The notes below the pieces were generated by a model, which searched no databases, was not told the DNA's origin, and worked only from the letters and a program-made list of their open reading frames with translations. Shown in pieces: positions 55,006 through 64,000 of a stretch of 64,000 nt of DNA. The position numbers were made by a program, and so were the translations under genes. Origin of the DNA: Campylobacter gracilis (GTDB taxonomy: Bacteria; Campylobacterota; Campylobacteria; Campylobacterales; Campylobacteraceae). How positions within the stretch are numbered: position 1 is the stretch's first letter; every line of letters begins with the position of its first letter. The stretch is taken from NCBI RefSeq assembly GCF_018374135.1, contig NZ_JAHAFS010000006.1, positions 1 through 64,000 of the forward strand, read 5' to 3'.

Positions 55006-56788
55006 GAGCCTGCCTGCTAGCCCCGGCGTGTATCAGTACTTCGATGCCGCGGGCAAGCTGCTATACGTCGGCAAGGCAAAAATTTTAAAAAATCGCGTCA
55101 AAAGCTACTTTTCTTTCACGCCCGCTCTCGCGCCGAGCCCAAGGCTGAGTGCGCGCATCGCCAAGATGATAAGCGAGGCTGTGCATTTAGAATACATCGT
55201 AACGCCCAGCGAGAGCGACGCGCTGATACTGGAAAATTCCTTCATCAAGCAGCTCAAGCCCAAATACAACATCCTACTGCGCGATGATAAGACCTATCCA
55301 TATATCTACGTAAATTTAGACGACGACTTTCCGCGCTTTGAGATTACGCGAAAGATCATAAAGGGCAGAAACATCAAATACTTCGGCCCCTATTTTCACG
55401 GCGCAAAGGAAATTTTACAGACGCTTTACATGCAGTTTCCGCTCGTGCAGAAGAAAAATTGCGTCAAGGGCAAAAAGGCCTGTTTGTTTCATCAGATCGG
55501 GCGCTGCGCCGCTCCGTGCGAGGATAAAATTTCAAAGCAAGATTACGCTCATATCGTACAGAGTGCGCTTGCGGCTCTGAAAAATCCCCAAAAAATGGTG
55601 CCGCAGCTTCAGGATCGGATGGTGCGGCTCGCGCAGAGCGAAAATTTCGAAGAAGCCGCGCAGATCCGCGATAAGATCGAAATTTTAAAGCAGATGAACG
55701 TAAAGGTGGAGGTCGATCTGGCAAAGCTCGATGATTTCGAGGTCTTTGCGATTGCCGCACGCGACGGGCTCGTCTGCGCCGTGCATTTTAGCATACGCGA
55801 GGGTAAAATTTCAGCCTCAAGCTCGCACATAATCAACTGCAAAGCCCCAAGCGCCGATGATATCGCAAACGCCTACAAACAGATGATCTTAAGCGCCTTC
55901 CCGGCCGCGGCTCCCGTGGCGTGCGCTAAAATTTACGTTTACGACGAGTTTGACGATGCGGATCTGGTATGCGAAATTTTATCCAAGCGGCATGAAAGAG
56001 CCTTTAAAATTTACGCGCCGAAAATCGGCGAGAAGCGTAAAATTTGCGAGATCGCATATCAAAACTGCGAGATCAATATCAAAAAACATCTAAAAACGCA
56101 CGATTACGCATTTTTACAGGAGCTGAAGGATTATTTTAATCTTACGAATTTGCCCGTAAATATCGAGGTTTTCGACAATTCGCATATGTTCGGCGCCGCA
56201 GCCGTGGGAGCTATGATAAGCTTTCAAGACGGCGAGTTTAACAAGCAAAACTACCGCCACAAGCATCTTAGCTCAAATAACGACTACGATCAGATGCGCG
56301 AGTACCTAACTAGCCGCGCGCTTAAATTTGACGAGCTTGCAGCGCCTGATCTGTGGCTCATAGACGGCGGAACGGCTCTACTAAACTTGGCGGAGGAAAT
56401 AATCTGCAGCGTCGGAGCAAACGTCGATATAATCGCCATCTCTAAAGAGAAGATCGATGCTAAAGCTCACCGCGCAAAGGGAGCTGCGAAAGATAAAATT
56501 TGCACGAAGGGCGGGATTTTTTCGCTGCCTACGGACGATAAAAAACTTCAATTTTTTCAGCGCCTGCGCGATGAAGCGCACCGCTTTGCGATCTCGTTTC
56601 ACCAAAAGAGCAAACGCAAACTCGATCTACAAAGCTCAAAACTGCTAAGCTTGGGCGTTAGCAAGGGAAGTCTGAAGAAGCTTTTGGACTTTTACGGCGA
56701 TTTTGAGAGCATTTATGCGGCGAGCTTCGATGAGATCAGATCGCTTACGAATATCCAAACCGCGGAAAAAATTTTAAACAATCATTAA
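54986..56788 (+). CDS. uvrC: Excinuclease ABC subunit C
   Basis: UvrC makes both incisions in nucleotide excision repair. The 600-aa protein has the GIY-YIG domain (SPGVYQYFDAAGKLLYVGKA), the Cys-rich linker, the UVR motif ENFEEAAQIRDKIEIL, the RNase H-like part (IEVFDNSHMFGAAAVGAM, DLWLIDGGTALLN) and HhH end. TTG start at 54986, inside the DUF721 gene, gives a natural N-terminus. Confidence 0.94.
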   Translation: MLIEEIKSLPASPGVYQYFDAAGKLLYVGKAKILKNRVKSYFSFTPALAPSPRLSARIAKMISEAVHLEYIVTPSESDALILENSFIKQLKPKYNILLRDDKTYPYIYVNLDDDFPRFEITRKIIKGRNIKYFGPYFHGAKEILQTLYMQFPLVQKKNCVKGKKACLFHQIGRCAAPCEDKISKQDYAHIVQSALAALKNPQKMVPQLQDRMVRLAQSENFEEAAQIRDKIEILKQMNVKVEVDLAKLDDFEVFAIAARDGLVCAVHFSIREGKISASSSHIINCKAPSADDIANAYKQMILSAFPAAAPVACAKIYVYDEFDDADLVCEILSKRHERAFKIYAPKIGEKRKICEIAYQNCEINIKKHLKTHDYAFLQELKDYFNLTNLPVNIEVFDNSHMFGAAAVGAMISFQDGEFNKQNYRHKHLSSNNDYDQMREYLTSRALKFDELAAPDLWLIDGGTALLNLAEEIICSVGANVDIIAISKEKIDAKAHRAKGAAKDKICTKGGIFSLPTDDKKLQFFQRLRDEAHRFAISFHQKSKRKLDLQSSKLLSLGVSKGSLKKLLDFYGDFESIYAASFDEIRSLTNIQTAEKILNNH

Positions 56789-56849
56789 CGAAAACCTAAC
56801 GCAAAAAGCTATATTTAAAGATTTGTTTAGTAAAATCACCCATTAACTT

Positions 56850-56910
56850 TGCAGGACGGCTAAATCGTCTCCGCCTAGCGTGACGGAAGCGACTTCGTTT
56901 CTCCGGTTGA
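56850..56910 (+). ncRNA. Possible structured leader of the hybrid kinase gene
   Basis: The 165-bp gap between uvrC and the kinase contains GACG..CGTC (56855-56869) and CGGA..TCCG (56884-56905) stem pieces; a shorter GAAG/CTTC stem competes with the second. It is GC-rich in an AT-rich leader. It could be an RNA regulatory element or chance. No known riboswitch consensus is recognised. Confidence 0.2.
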
Positions 56911-56953
56911 ATAAAATTTAACGTCGCGTAAGCTGCGCTTTGAAGGATTTTGT

Positions 56954-59900
56954 ATGAATTTAAATACTACAAGTGCTTTGAGACTTGTTAGCGGTATCCC
57001 GTTACTTTTGATTTTCGCGTTTGCATCATATTTCTTGTTTATCTCTTTGCAGGATTACGCCAGGGTGGGAATTTTGCAGCAACAGATTGCTAAAAACAGC
57101 AATCTTGCGGCGTTAGTAGAGCAGGTAGATAAAGAGCGCGGTATCACTTCGGCGTTTTTGGGTAGCGAGGGAAATCCCGGTATGGGAACCCTTCTATCGG
57201 GTCAACGCAAAAAAACCGACGATGCTCTTGCAAAGTATAAAGAAAGCAAAAATATCAGTGAAAATGTCGTAAAAAAGACTATTTTTGATATTTTCGCTTA
57301 CGGCACCGGTAATGACGAGCTTTTGGCTGCCGAGACCGATATAGACGGTTTATTAGACAAACTTCCGCAGGTAAGAAGGGATGTCGATGCTCAAAGTAAA
57401 AGCTTCGGTGAGCTTTTCAGCTCATATTTTCAAAAATTCGACGATGATGTAAAAACAATCCAACGAGTGCTAAGAGAGGGTCTTGTAAGCTCAAATATCA
57501 CCGTTTGGACGGTTTCATTGCTTAATACCTACGAGGCGATGGACGCCACCGCATCGGAGCGTGACTATATTATCGAATACATTATCGGCAGCAAGGCGAT
57601 GAATCAGGCGCAGCTAAGGACCTGGGCTAGCTTCAACCTATCTAGTTCGCTCCCTAATTACTACTTCTTGCCGGAATCTGATGCTAGAGCTGCAATTTTA
57701 AAAATTCTAGACGGAGAGGAATTTCAAAACGCATTAAGAGAAACTGCTAAAATTTCAGCCACATTGCAGCAAGAAGCGGACGAGGGACATTATAGCGTGC
57801 CTTTTCAAGAGTGGTTTGCCTCTACTACACTTAAATATAAAAAACTAAGCGAAATTTCTGAAAAGATCAATGCTGAGCTTGCAGCGCATGCCGATACTTA
57901 TCTAGCGCAAAGGCTAAGAAACCTATTTATCGCTCTTGGCATATGGGCTTTAGCGGCTATTTTGGTCGTTTTTGCCTTGGGTATTACAAGACGTTTAAGA
58001 CAGAATGTTACCGACCTCGGCAACGTGCTTAGCCGAATCGGCGATTTGACGAATCAGCACGAACACATCGACGTTAGGACTAGTGAGGGTGTTAACAAGG
58101 CATATTCGCTTATCGAGGATGCGCTTGATCTGATTGCGTATCAAAAGGGCGCTGCGGAGGATGCCAATAAGGCAAAATCGATCTTTTTAGCTAATATGTC
58201 TCACGAGATCAGGACGCCGCTTAACGGCATCATCGGCTTTACGGAGCTTCTTAAAAATACCGATTTGGACGAGGAGAAGCGCGATTACGTTGATACCATC
58301 GAAAAATCGTCCGAAAACCTTCTAACGATCATTAATAACATTTTGGATGTCTCCAAGATCGAGAGCAATAAGGTCGAGCTTGAGGATATATTATTTAATC
58401 CTATCCAAGATTTCGAAAGCGCGGTTGAAATTTACGTCGCCAAGGCTGCCGAAAAGAATATCGACATCTTGCTTTACATCGATCCTACACTCGTGCACCA
58501 CCTATACGGAGACATCACGAAGATCAAAGAGGTTCTTATCAACCTCATGTCAAATGCTGTCAAATTTACGCCTGAGCACGGCACTATCGTGGTTGAAATT
58601 TTAAGGGAGCCTAGCAAAGCTCCAGGAGAGGCGATCGTAACGTTTAGCGTAGAAGATACCGGCATTGGAATTTCTGAAGATAAACTTGCAAATGTATTCA
58701 ACGCCTTCTCTCAGGCCGACTCTACGATCACACGCAAATACGGCGGAACAGGTCTTGGACTTACGATTTCGTCTAAATACGTAGCGATGATGGGCGGTAA
58801 GCTTCAGGTCAAATCTACCGTAGGAAAGGGTACTAGATTTTATTTCACCCTTGCTTTTAAAGAGACACAAAAAACTGATGCGGACGCAGTATTTGAAAGT
58901 ATCAAAGGGCTAAATTTTGCGCTTTTAGCTGATAGCGCTGATACGATGTATAATGATATCGTTAAAAACTACATCAGCAAGCTAGGCGGTAAAATTTCGA
59001 TATTTAATACGAACGCGCAGTTCCGCTCAGCGCAAAATAATAACAAATATGACGCCCTTATCACTAGATTTAAGAATTACGGCGAGGTTAGCGATATATT
59101 GAGTATGCCTACGATCTTGACTCTTAAGCCAAAAGAGCTTCAAAGTATTAGTATTTCAAATTCTAAAATTTTTACCCTCACAGAGCCTTTTAATTTAACT
59201 AAATTCGTTAAGACGCTAGATAAAATTTCAAAATCCGGAATTGCTCTAAGCAGATCGGATTTTGCTCCACAGACGCATGAGATTAAGCTGGATGCTGAAG
59301 TAGAAAAGCCTATCGCCCTTGATGAAATGATTATGGAAGAGCCGGTAGTAAAAGAAAGACCTATCATCAACAAGCTCGATGAATTACGACATGCTACTAC
59401 TTCGTCGGCAGACGAGCTACGCGCTATCTTGCAAAGCAGAAGACGTACGCATGATGCCGAGGCTCATTCTGCGCATAAAGAGGAAACTGTTAGTAAGCCT
59501 AGTATTGCTCAAGAGCTCAAAAAAGAAGCTCCTAAGGTAGAAGAGCCGGTCATTAAGCCTATAGATATCGAGCCTATGAACGATATTAAGATTGAAAAGA
59601 CAGAGCCTGAATCGCCAAAGATCGATATTGATATTCCTGAAATAGTAATTCCACACACAGAAAAGCCAAAGGTAGAGCCTTCAAACACAAAGGATGCCCA
59701 GACCGATATCGATGAGCCTATATCTTTGGAAATCCCTGATGATTTTGTGGGGCTCAAAACACATGCGACGCAGACCCAGGCTCCTAAAGCCGAAACTCCT
59801 AGTATCGATCTTTCTGATATCGAAATAGAGCTTCCTAAGATTAAAAAAGAGGAAGAAGAAGTAAAGGCTGAGCCTGCAAAAGTAGAAATTCCAAAGGCTA

Positions 59901-61507
59901 AGGTTGAGACGCCTAAGGCTGAGATTGAAATTCCTGATATAGATATCGATCTTTCGGATATCAAACCGAGCGCCAAGGTGCAAGAGCCTGCCAAAAAGGT
60001 TGAAATTCCAAGCGTAGAAGAAGAAATTCCTGTAGCCGTTAAAACTGAGCCTGAAATTCCTATCGCTAAAGCTTCGAAGCCTGATACTTCAAGTGTTTCT
60101 GCTCATGAAGATGAAATTTCAAATGTTAAACTTTCAGAACCTGAAATTCCAACTGAAAAGAAAATCGAACCAGAACCTATCGCTGTTGAGCCAGAACCGG
60201 TAGTAATTGAGCCTAAATTAAAACCTATAGAGCCAAAACTTGAAGAGGTTAAACAGGGACCGTCAAATATCGAGTCTGAACCGGTAACGCCAGTAGTAGA
60301 ACCGGCAGCTCAAAATATTCCTGCCGAAGAGCCGAGTATTGAGCCAGAGCCTGTGGATATTTCAAAGGTGGAGCCTGCTACTCAAAACGTCCATGTCGAA
60401 GAGCCCGAGATCGAGCCTGTTAGCGTAAAAGTCGAACCGGTAGTTATCCCGCAGCCTGAAGAAGAGGAGATGGTCGAGGTGCCCGTCACCGTGTACGAAG
60501 ACGAGCAGCAGGAAGAAACCATTATGGTCGAAGAGGATGTCGAAGTCGAAGAAGAGGTTGAAGTGCCGGTAGAGAGAAATCCTGCCGATGAAAATGTACC
60601 TTTGGTCAATAGAAAATATAACGCCAAAATCCTTATTGCGGAGGATAATGAGATCAACCAAAAGCTTATGAAGCATACACTAAATAGCTTTAATATGAAT
60701 TTAACGATAGTCGAAAATGGACTTTTGGCGCTGGAAGCCAGAAAAGCCAATAACGACTATGATCTCATATTTATGGATATTTCGATGCCTGTTATGGACG
60801 GTATCGAATCTACAAAGCAGATCAAGCAATACGAGCACGAAAATAATCTCCGCCACATCCCGATCGTGGCTGTTACTGCCAATGCGCTAAAGGGCGATAG
60901 AGAGAAATTTATGGCGGCGGGGCTTGACGAATACTGCACCAAGCCGATCAAAAAGGATATCTTAGCCCAAATGCTAGATAATTTTATTGGTGATAAACGA
61001 TCTGATGCAGCGCCCGCCGGTGGAACTACAAAGAAGCTGGTTAAAAAGCTTGTCAAACGCCAGGTGCCTAAGACGGTCATTAAAACCGTCAAAGTGCCTA
61101 AGACGGTAATGAAGCTAGTTCCTAAAAAAAGCATAGTTTCCGATGATGTAGTGAAAGCTAAAGGTGCGCGCGTGCCGACAAAAGATATACTTATATGCAA
61201 GGCAAACATTATGGAAAGTAAAATTTTTGCCAGCATATTAAAACACCAGTATAAAGACGTAGAAATTGCGGGTAATTTCGACCAGCTTATTTCTATGGCG
61301 GCTACGGGCAGTTATAAGCTTGTTTTGATTGATAAAAAGCTAGCAGGGCTAGACTTAGCGGCGTTAGAGAGCTTACGCCGAAAAACGTCTGCGACAAAGC
61401 TAGTGTTGTTTTCTAACGACAACGATGAAAATCCACTATTTAGCGAAGTCGCTAGTTACAATATCACCAAGTCGGGTCTTGAGAAACTCGCACAAAAATA
61501 TATATAA
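56954..61507 (+). CDS. Giant hybrid sensor histidine kinase with NIT domain
   Basis: This 1517-aa protein begins with a helix at ~14-31, then a nitrate/nitrite-sensing (NIT) type domain (VEQVDKERGITSAFLGSEGN) to ~300, a second membrane helix at ~320-343 and a signal-transfer region. HisKA has H417 in ANMSHEIRTPLNGIIG, followed by the ATPase (EVLINLMSNAVKFTPE, TGLGLTISSKYV). A degenerate receiver-like part lies near 640-760. A ~420-residue acidic, Pro-rich linker (~795-1215, repeats of EIP, EPEP, IEP) leads to a full receiver (AEDNEINQKL, D1275 in FMDISMPVMDG). A basic KLVKKLVK/VPKTV tail and a last pseudo-receiver end it. The single-domain regulator downstream is the probable next relay partner. 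Ligand and outputs are unknown. Confidence 0.85.
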   Translation: MNLNTTSALRLVSGIPLLLIFAFASYFLFISLQDYARVGILQQQIAKNSNLAALVEQVDKERGITSAFLGSEGNPGMGTLLSGQRKKTDDALAKYKESKNISENVVKKTIFDIFAYGTGNDELLAAETDIDGLLDKLPQVRRDVDAQSKSFGELFSSYFQKFDDDVKTIQRVLREGLVSSNITVWTVSLLNTYEAMDATASERDYIIEYIIGSKAMNQAQLRTWASFNLSSSLPNYYFLPESDARAAILKILDGEEFQNALRETAKISATLQQEADEGHYSVPFQEWFASTTLKYKKLSEISEKINAELAAHADTYLAQRLRNLFIALGIWALAAILVVFALGITRRLRQNVTDLGNVLSRIGDLTNQHEHIDVRTSEGVNKAYSLIEDALDLIAYQKGAAEDANKAKSIFLANMSHEIRTPLNGIIGFTELLKNTDLDEEKRDYVDTIEKSSENLLTIINNILDVSKIESNKVELEDILFNPIQDFESAVEIYVAKAAEKNIDILLYIDPTLVHHLYGDITKIKEVLINLMSNAVKFTPEHGTIVVEILREPSKAPGEAIVTFSVEDTGIGISEDKLANVFNAFSQADSTITRKYGGTGLGLTISSKYVAMMGGKLQVKSTVGKGTRFYFTLAFKETQKTDADAVFESIKGLNFALLADSADTMYNDIVKNYISKLGGKISIFNTNAQFRSAQNNNKYDALITRFKNYGEVSDILSMPTILTLKPKELQSISISNSKIFTLTEPFNLTKFVKTLDKISKSGIALSRSDFAPQTHEIKLDAEVEKPIALDEMIMEEPVVKERPIINKLDELRHATTSSADELRAILQSRRRTHDAEAHSAHKEETVSKPSIAQELKKEAPKVEEPVIKPIDIEPMNDIKIEKTEPESPKIDIDIPEIVIPHTEKPKVEPSNTKDAQTDIDEPISLEIPDDFVGLKTHATQTQAPKAETPSIDLSDIEIELPKIKKEEEEVKAEPAKVEIPKAKVETPKAEIEIPDIDIDLSDIKPSAKVQEPAKKVEIPSVEEEIPVAVKTEPEIPIAKASKPDTSSVSAHEDEISNVKLSEPEIPTEKKIEPEPIAVEPEPVVIEPKLKPIEPKLEEVKQGPSNIESEPVTPVVEPAAQNIPAEEPSIEPEPVDISKVEPATQNVHVEEPEIEPVSVKVEPVVIPQPEEEEMVEVPVTVYEDEQQEETIMVEEDVEVEEEVEVPVERNPADENVPLVNRKYNAKILIAEDNEINQKLMKHTLNSFNMNLTIVENGLLALEARKANNDYDLIFMDISMPVMDGIESTKQIKQYEHENNLRHIPIVAVTANALKGDREKFMAAGLDEYCTKPIKKDILAQMLDNFIGDKRSDAAPAGGTTKKLVKKLVKRQVPKTVIKTVKVPKTVMKLVPKKSIVSDDVVKAKGARVPTKDILICKANIMESKIFASILKHQYKDVEIAGNFDQLISMAATGSYKLVLIDKKLAGLDLAALESLRRKTSATKLVLFSNDNDENPLFSEVASYNITKSGLEKLAQKYI

Positions 61508-61521
61508 GGATGAGGTCTTAA

Positions 61522-61902
61522 ATGAGAGATTTGAAAGTTTTAACGGTTGATGACGACGCTATAAATTTAAAGCTACTTGAAGTTATGCTAAAAAAATACG
61601 GCAAATTCCAAACCATACTCCAAGCCAAAAATGGTTTGGACGCCCTTGCTGTACTCGAAGTTCGGCCCGTTGATTTGATTTTATTAGATATCGTAATGCC
61701 CGTGATGAATGGGCTGGAATTTTTAGATAATCTTCACGCTAGAGAGAGCATAGCTCATATCCCCGTAATTGTCCTTACGACGGACGAGACCGCTAAACGA
61801 GAGGCTTTAAATAAAGGTGCTTATGACTTTATGACAAAGCCCATCAACGATAAAGATCTTCACAAAAAACTAGACGACGTTATGAATATTATCGGCGATT
61901 AA
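61522..61902 (+). CDS. Single-domain response regulator
   Basis: This 126-aa CheY-like receiver without output domain has VDDDAIN at 9-15, phosphoacceptor D56 in LLDIVMPVMNG and the conserved Lys in MTKPIND. It follows the giant kinase by 14 bp and ends in a hairpin terminator. It is likely a phospho-acceptor for that kinase, acting by protein contact. Confidence 0.88.
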   Translation: MRDLKVLTVDDDAINLKLLEVMLKKYGKFQTILQAKNGLDALAVLEVRPVDLILLDIVMPVMNGLEFLDNLHARESIAHIPVIVLTTDETAKREALNKGAYDFMTKPINDKDLHKKLDDVMNIIGD

Positions 61903-61914
61903 ATTGCCGATTTT
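61891..61914 (+). terminator. Terminator at the end of the kinase-regulator operon
   Basis: ATCGGC (61891-61896) pairs with GCCGAT (61906-61911), followed by TTT, immediately before the tRNA. The stem covers the regulator stop codon. Confidence 0.6.
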
Positions 61915-61991
61915 GTCCTCGTAGCTCAGCAGGATAGAGCGCAAAATTCCTAATTTTGAGGCCACAGGTTCGAATCCTGTCGGGGACACCA
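61915..61991 (+). tRNA. tRNA-Arg(CCT)
   Basis: A full cloverleaf: acceptor GTCCTCG/CGGGGAC, D-arm GCTC...GAGC, anticodon stem CAAAA/TTTTG with loop TTCCTAA (anticodon CCT, reading AGG), T-arm ACAGG TTCGAAT CCTGT, discriminator A and encoded CCA at the 3' end (61989-61991). Confidence 0.95.
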
Positions 61992-62240
61992 TTGCTCTTT
62001 TTGAGATATTTTGCTTTCAAATTTAAGCCCTCATATTCCATATAGAATCACGTTATAAAATTTACTTGTAGTTCGTGAAACCTTGAATTGTAAATTTTAA
62101 AATTTACTATCTTGCGCCGCGCGTTTTTTGCGACTGCATATCCGATAAATTTTAAAATAGCGCCGCAAAAGACGCCGTAAAAAAAGCGAAATTTAACGCG
62201 AAATTTTATATAATCTCACGATTTAATGCGAGGAGATAGG

Positions 62241-63422
62241 ATGAATAAAAAGGCGTATTTCGGGAGTTTCGGCGGGCAGTTCGTGCCCGAAACGGCGATG
62301 TTCGCGCTCGAGGAGTTGGAGGATGCGTACAACACCATAGCGCAGACGAAGGAATTTAAAGACGAGCTGGGTTGCTTGCTGCGCGAATACGCGGGGCGTC
62401 CGACGCCGCTATATCACGCCGCGCGCCTTAGCGAGCACTATGGGCATGAAATTTATCTAAAGCGCGAGGATCTTAACCATACGGGCGCTCATAAGATCAA
62501 TAACGCCCTAGCGCAGGCGCTATTAGCCAAAAAAATGGGCAAAAAAAAGATCATCGCCGAAACCGGCGCGGGTCAGCACGGCGTGGCGACGGCGACGGCA
62601 GCGGCGCTATTCGGGCTTGAGTGCGACGTGTATATGGGCGAGACCGACGCTGCGCGCCAGCAGCTCAACGCCTTTAGGATGCAGCTTTTGGGCGCAAATT
62701 TAATCAAAATCGGCACCGGTCTTAAAACGCTCAAAGAGGCGACCACCGCGGCGATTCAGGCGTGGGTGAACGAGATTGAGAGTGTATTTTACGTCATCGG
62801 CTCGGCGGTCGGGCCGCATCCGTATCCAAAGATGGTTAGGGAATTTCAGAGCGTCATCGGCGCCGAGACCAGATCGCAGCTCGCAAGCAAGGGGATCAAA
62901 GCCGACTACGTCCTAGCTTGCGTGGGCGGTGGAAGCAATGCGATAGGAATTTTTAGCGCGTTCGTGGATGATCCTAGCGTGCAACTCATCGGCGTCGAAG
63001 CGGGCGGCTTGGGCGCACATACCCCTTATCACGCAGCGACCATCACTAACGGGCGCGCGGGCATCATCCACGGTATGAAAACGATCGTACTGCAGGATAA
63101 ATTCGGCATGATCGAGCCTGTTCACAGCATCTCGGCGGGGCTTGATTATCCGGGCGTAGGCCCTGAGCACGCGCATCTGCACGAGATAAGTCGCGCAAAA
63201 TACGAAGCGGTAACCGACGATGAGTGCATCACAGCGCTTAAACTGCTCTGTAGGCTTGAGGGCATCATCCCCGCGATCGAAAGCGCGCACGCATTAGCGT
63301 ATTTGCAAAAGCTCTGCCCGCAGCTAAAAGGCAAAAAAACGATCGTCGTAAACGTAAGCGGCAGGGGCGATAAGGATATGGATACCGTGATGAATTACAA
63401 AAAAGGAACGATTTATGGATAA
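62241..63422 (+). CDS. trpB: Tryptophan synthase beta chain
   Basis: TrpB condenses indole and serine to tryptophan. The ~393-aa protein begins NKKAYFGSFGGQFVPETAMF and has the PLP lysine in HTGAHKINNALAQ, then ETGAGQHGVATATAAALFG, CVGGGSNAIGIFSAF and a C-terminal VNVSGRGDKDMDT. I take ATG 62241 after AGGAGATAGG. It overlaps trpA by eight bases. Confidence 0.95.
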   Translation: MNKKAYFGSFGGQFVPETAMFALEELEDAYNTIAQTKEFKDELGCLLREYAGRPTPLYHAARLSEHYGHEIYLKREDLNHTGAHKINNALAQALLAKKMGKKKIIAETGAGQHGVATATAAALFGLECDVYMGETDAARQQLNAFRMQLLGANLIKIGTGLKTLKEATTAAIQAWVNEIESVFYVIGSAVGPHPYPKMVREFQSVIGAETRSQLASKGIKADYVLACVGGGSNAIGIFSAFVDDPSVQLIGVEAGGLGAHTPYHAATITNGRAGIIHGMKTIVLQDKFGMIEPVHSISAGLDYPGVGPEHAHLHEISRAKYEAVTDDECITALKLLCRLEGIIPAIESAHALAYLQKLCPQLKGKKTIVVNVSGRGDKDMDTVMNYKKGTIYG

Positions 63423-64000
63423 GATCAAGGCGGCCTTCGCCGGCAAAAAGGCAAACATCGGCTACATCGTGGCGGGCTACCCGAGTCCAGCGCACACGAA
63501 GGAGTTTTTGTCAAATTTAGACGAAAGCGCGATCGACCTGCTTGAGATCGGCATCCCGTATTCCGATCCGCTCGCAGACGGCCCGGAAATTTTTAAGGCG
63601 AGCTTTTCTGCGGTGCAAAACGGCGTAAACGCGGAGAAGGTATTTGAAATTTTAAAAGGGGTGCAAACGCGCAAGCCGCTCGTGTTCTTGGTCTATTACA
63701 ACGTGATCTTTGCCTACGGCGCGCGCGAGTTTGTAGTGCAGGCGGCGCGCTACGGCATCAGCGGGCTAATAATCCCCGATCTGCCGTATGAGGAAAATGA
63801 GGAAATTTTCGCGCTTTGCGAGGAGCTTGGTATAGCGCTCATCCCGCTTATTAGTGTTACGAGCGAGCACCGCGCCGCGCGAGTTTTGAGCCGCGCGCGA
63901 GGCTTTATCTACGGCGTGGGTGCTATCGGCGTGACCGGAAGCAAGCAAACGCCGATTTCGCGCCTTAAAAATATGGTCGCAGATCTTAAAAAAATGAGCG
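63415..64000 (+). CDS. trpA: Tryptophan synthase alpha chain, cut by the window edge
   Basis: TrpA cleaves indole-3-glycerol phosphate and passes indole to TrpB. The ATG at 63415 lies inside trpB's end. The visible ~195 residues show VAGYPSPAHTKEFL, DLLEIGIPYSDPLADGP (catalytic Glu and Asp) and GISGLIIPDLPYEENEE, GVGAIGVTGSK. The C-terminal part is beyond the window. Confidence 0.95.
   Translation, partial: MDKIKAAFAGKKANIGYIVAGYPSPAHTKEFLSNLDESAIDLLEIGIPYSDPLADGPEIFKASFSAVQNGVNAEKVFEILKGVQTRKPLVFLVYYNVIFAYGAREFVVQAARYGISGLIIPDLPYEENEEIFALCEELGIALIPLISVTSEHRAARVLSRARGFIYGVGAIGVTGSKQTPISRLKNMVADLKKMS

Noticed and set aside
1..64000. CRISPR arrays, prophage or insertion sequences
   Set aside because: I see no spaced direct repeats of CRISPR type, no phage structural genes and no transposase in any frame.

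Overview
The window looks like chromosomal DNA of a Campylobacter (Campylobacterota). Gene order and protein style match the genus: rplY-pth-lptG-lysA-pheA-hisC, dxs-perR-ubiE-xseA-serC, lpxB-greA, serB-tal and guaA-uvrC. Base composition is mid-G+C, with AAATTT/GAATTC-like words everywhere. Two motility blocks that sit inside these clusters in C. jejuni are absent: fliFGH between hisC and dxs, and cheVAW between the LpxH-like gene and serB. That suggests a non-flagellated species such as C. gracilis. The species is an inference; no 16S rRNA or other marker is present.

Layout. 1-9.1 kb: small membrane proteins, thiL with a large repetitive insert, a decayed beta-propeller-like gene, a DUF417 membrane protein, a secreted isoaspartyl peptidase/asparaginase, a two-gene RNA-repair-like cassette (kinase-RNA ligase fusion plus phosphoesterase) and two unknown small genes. 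9.2-18.8 kb, minus strand: a two-component system, a DUF1104 protein with a metal-ligand-rich tail, sodC, modB-modA-modD without modC, a nitroreductase, tcdA, surE and a lipoprotein. 18.8-38.5 kb, plus strand: a dense housekeeping run covering lipid A, arginine, serine, pentose phosphate, type IV pilus retraction, translation, LPS export, lysine, phenylalanine, histidine and isoprenoid functions, PerR, a CYTH-CHAD protein, quinone methylation, exonuclease VII and serC. 38.5-40.5 kb: a decayed stretch with gene remnants. 40.5-45 kb: a heme import and anaerobic heme-breakdown operon behind a Fur-like box, headed by an undescribed 62-aa ORF. 45.3-47.6 kb: cstA and its small partner. 47.9-49.7 kb: broken genes. 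49.76-52.76 kb: an AT-rich Hachiman (HamA/HamB) anti-phage locus placed 20 bp after guaA. 52.8-64 kb: guaA, a DUF721 gene, uvrC, a giant NIT-domain hybrid histidine kinase with a response regulator, tRNA-Arg(CCT), trpB and the start of trpA.

Three signals stand out. (1) The Hachiman genes are open only if one A is removed from each of three A-tracts (A8 in hamA, A6 and A5 in hamB), so the system is decayed, switched off or decoded by slippage. (2) RAATTY words, the C. jejuni CtsM transformation-methylation site, are packed in intergenic DNA and inside extra segments of ThiL, LpxB and LysA; an entire ORF between lysA and pheA is made of them. (3) A Rnl1-like RNA ligase fused to a kinase, next to a phosphoesterase, forms a candidate RNA-repair system.
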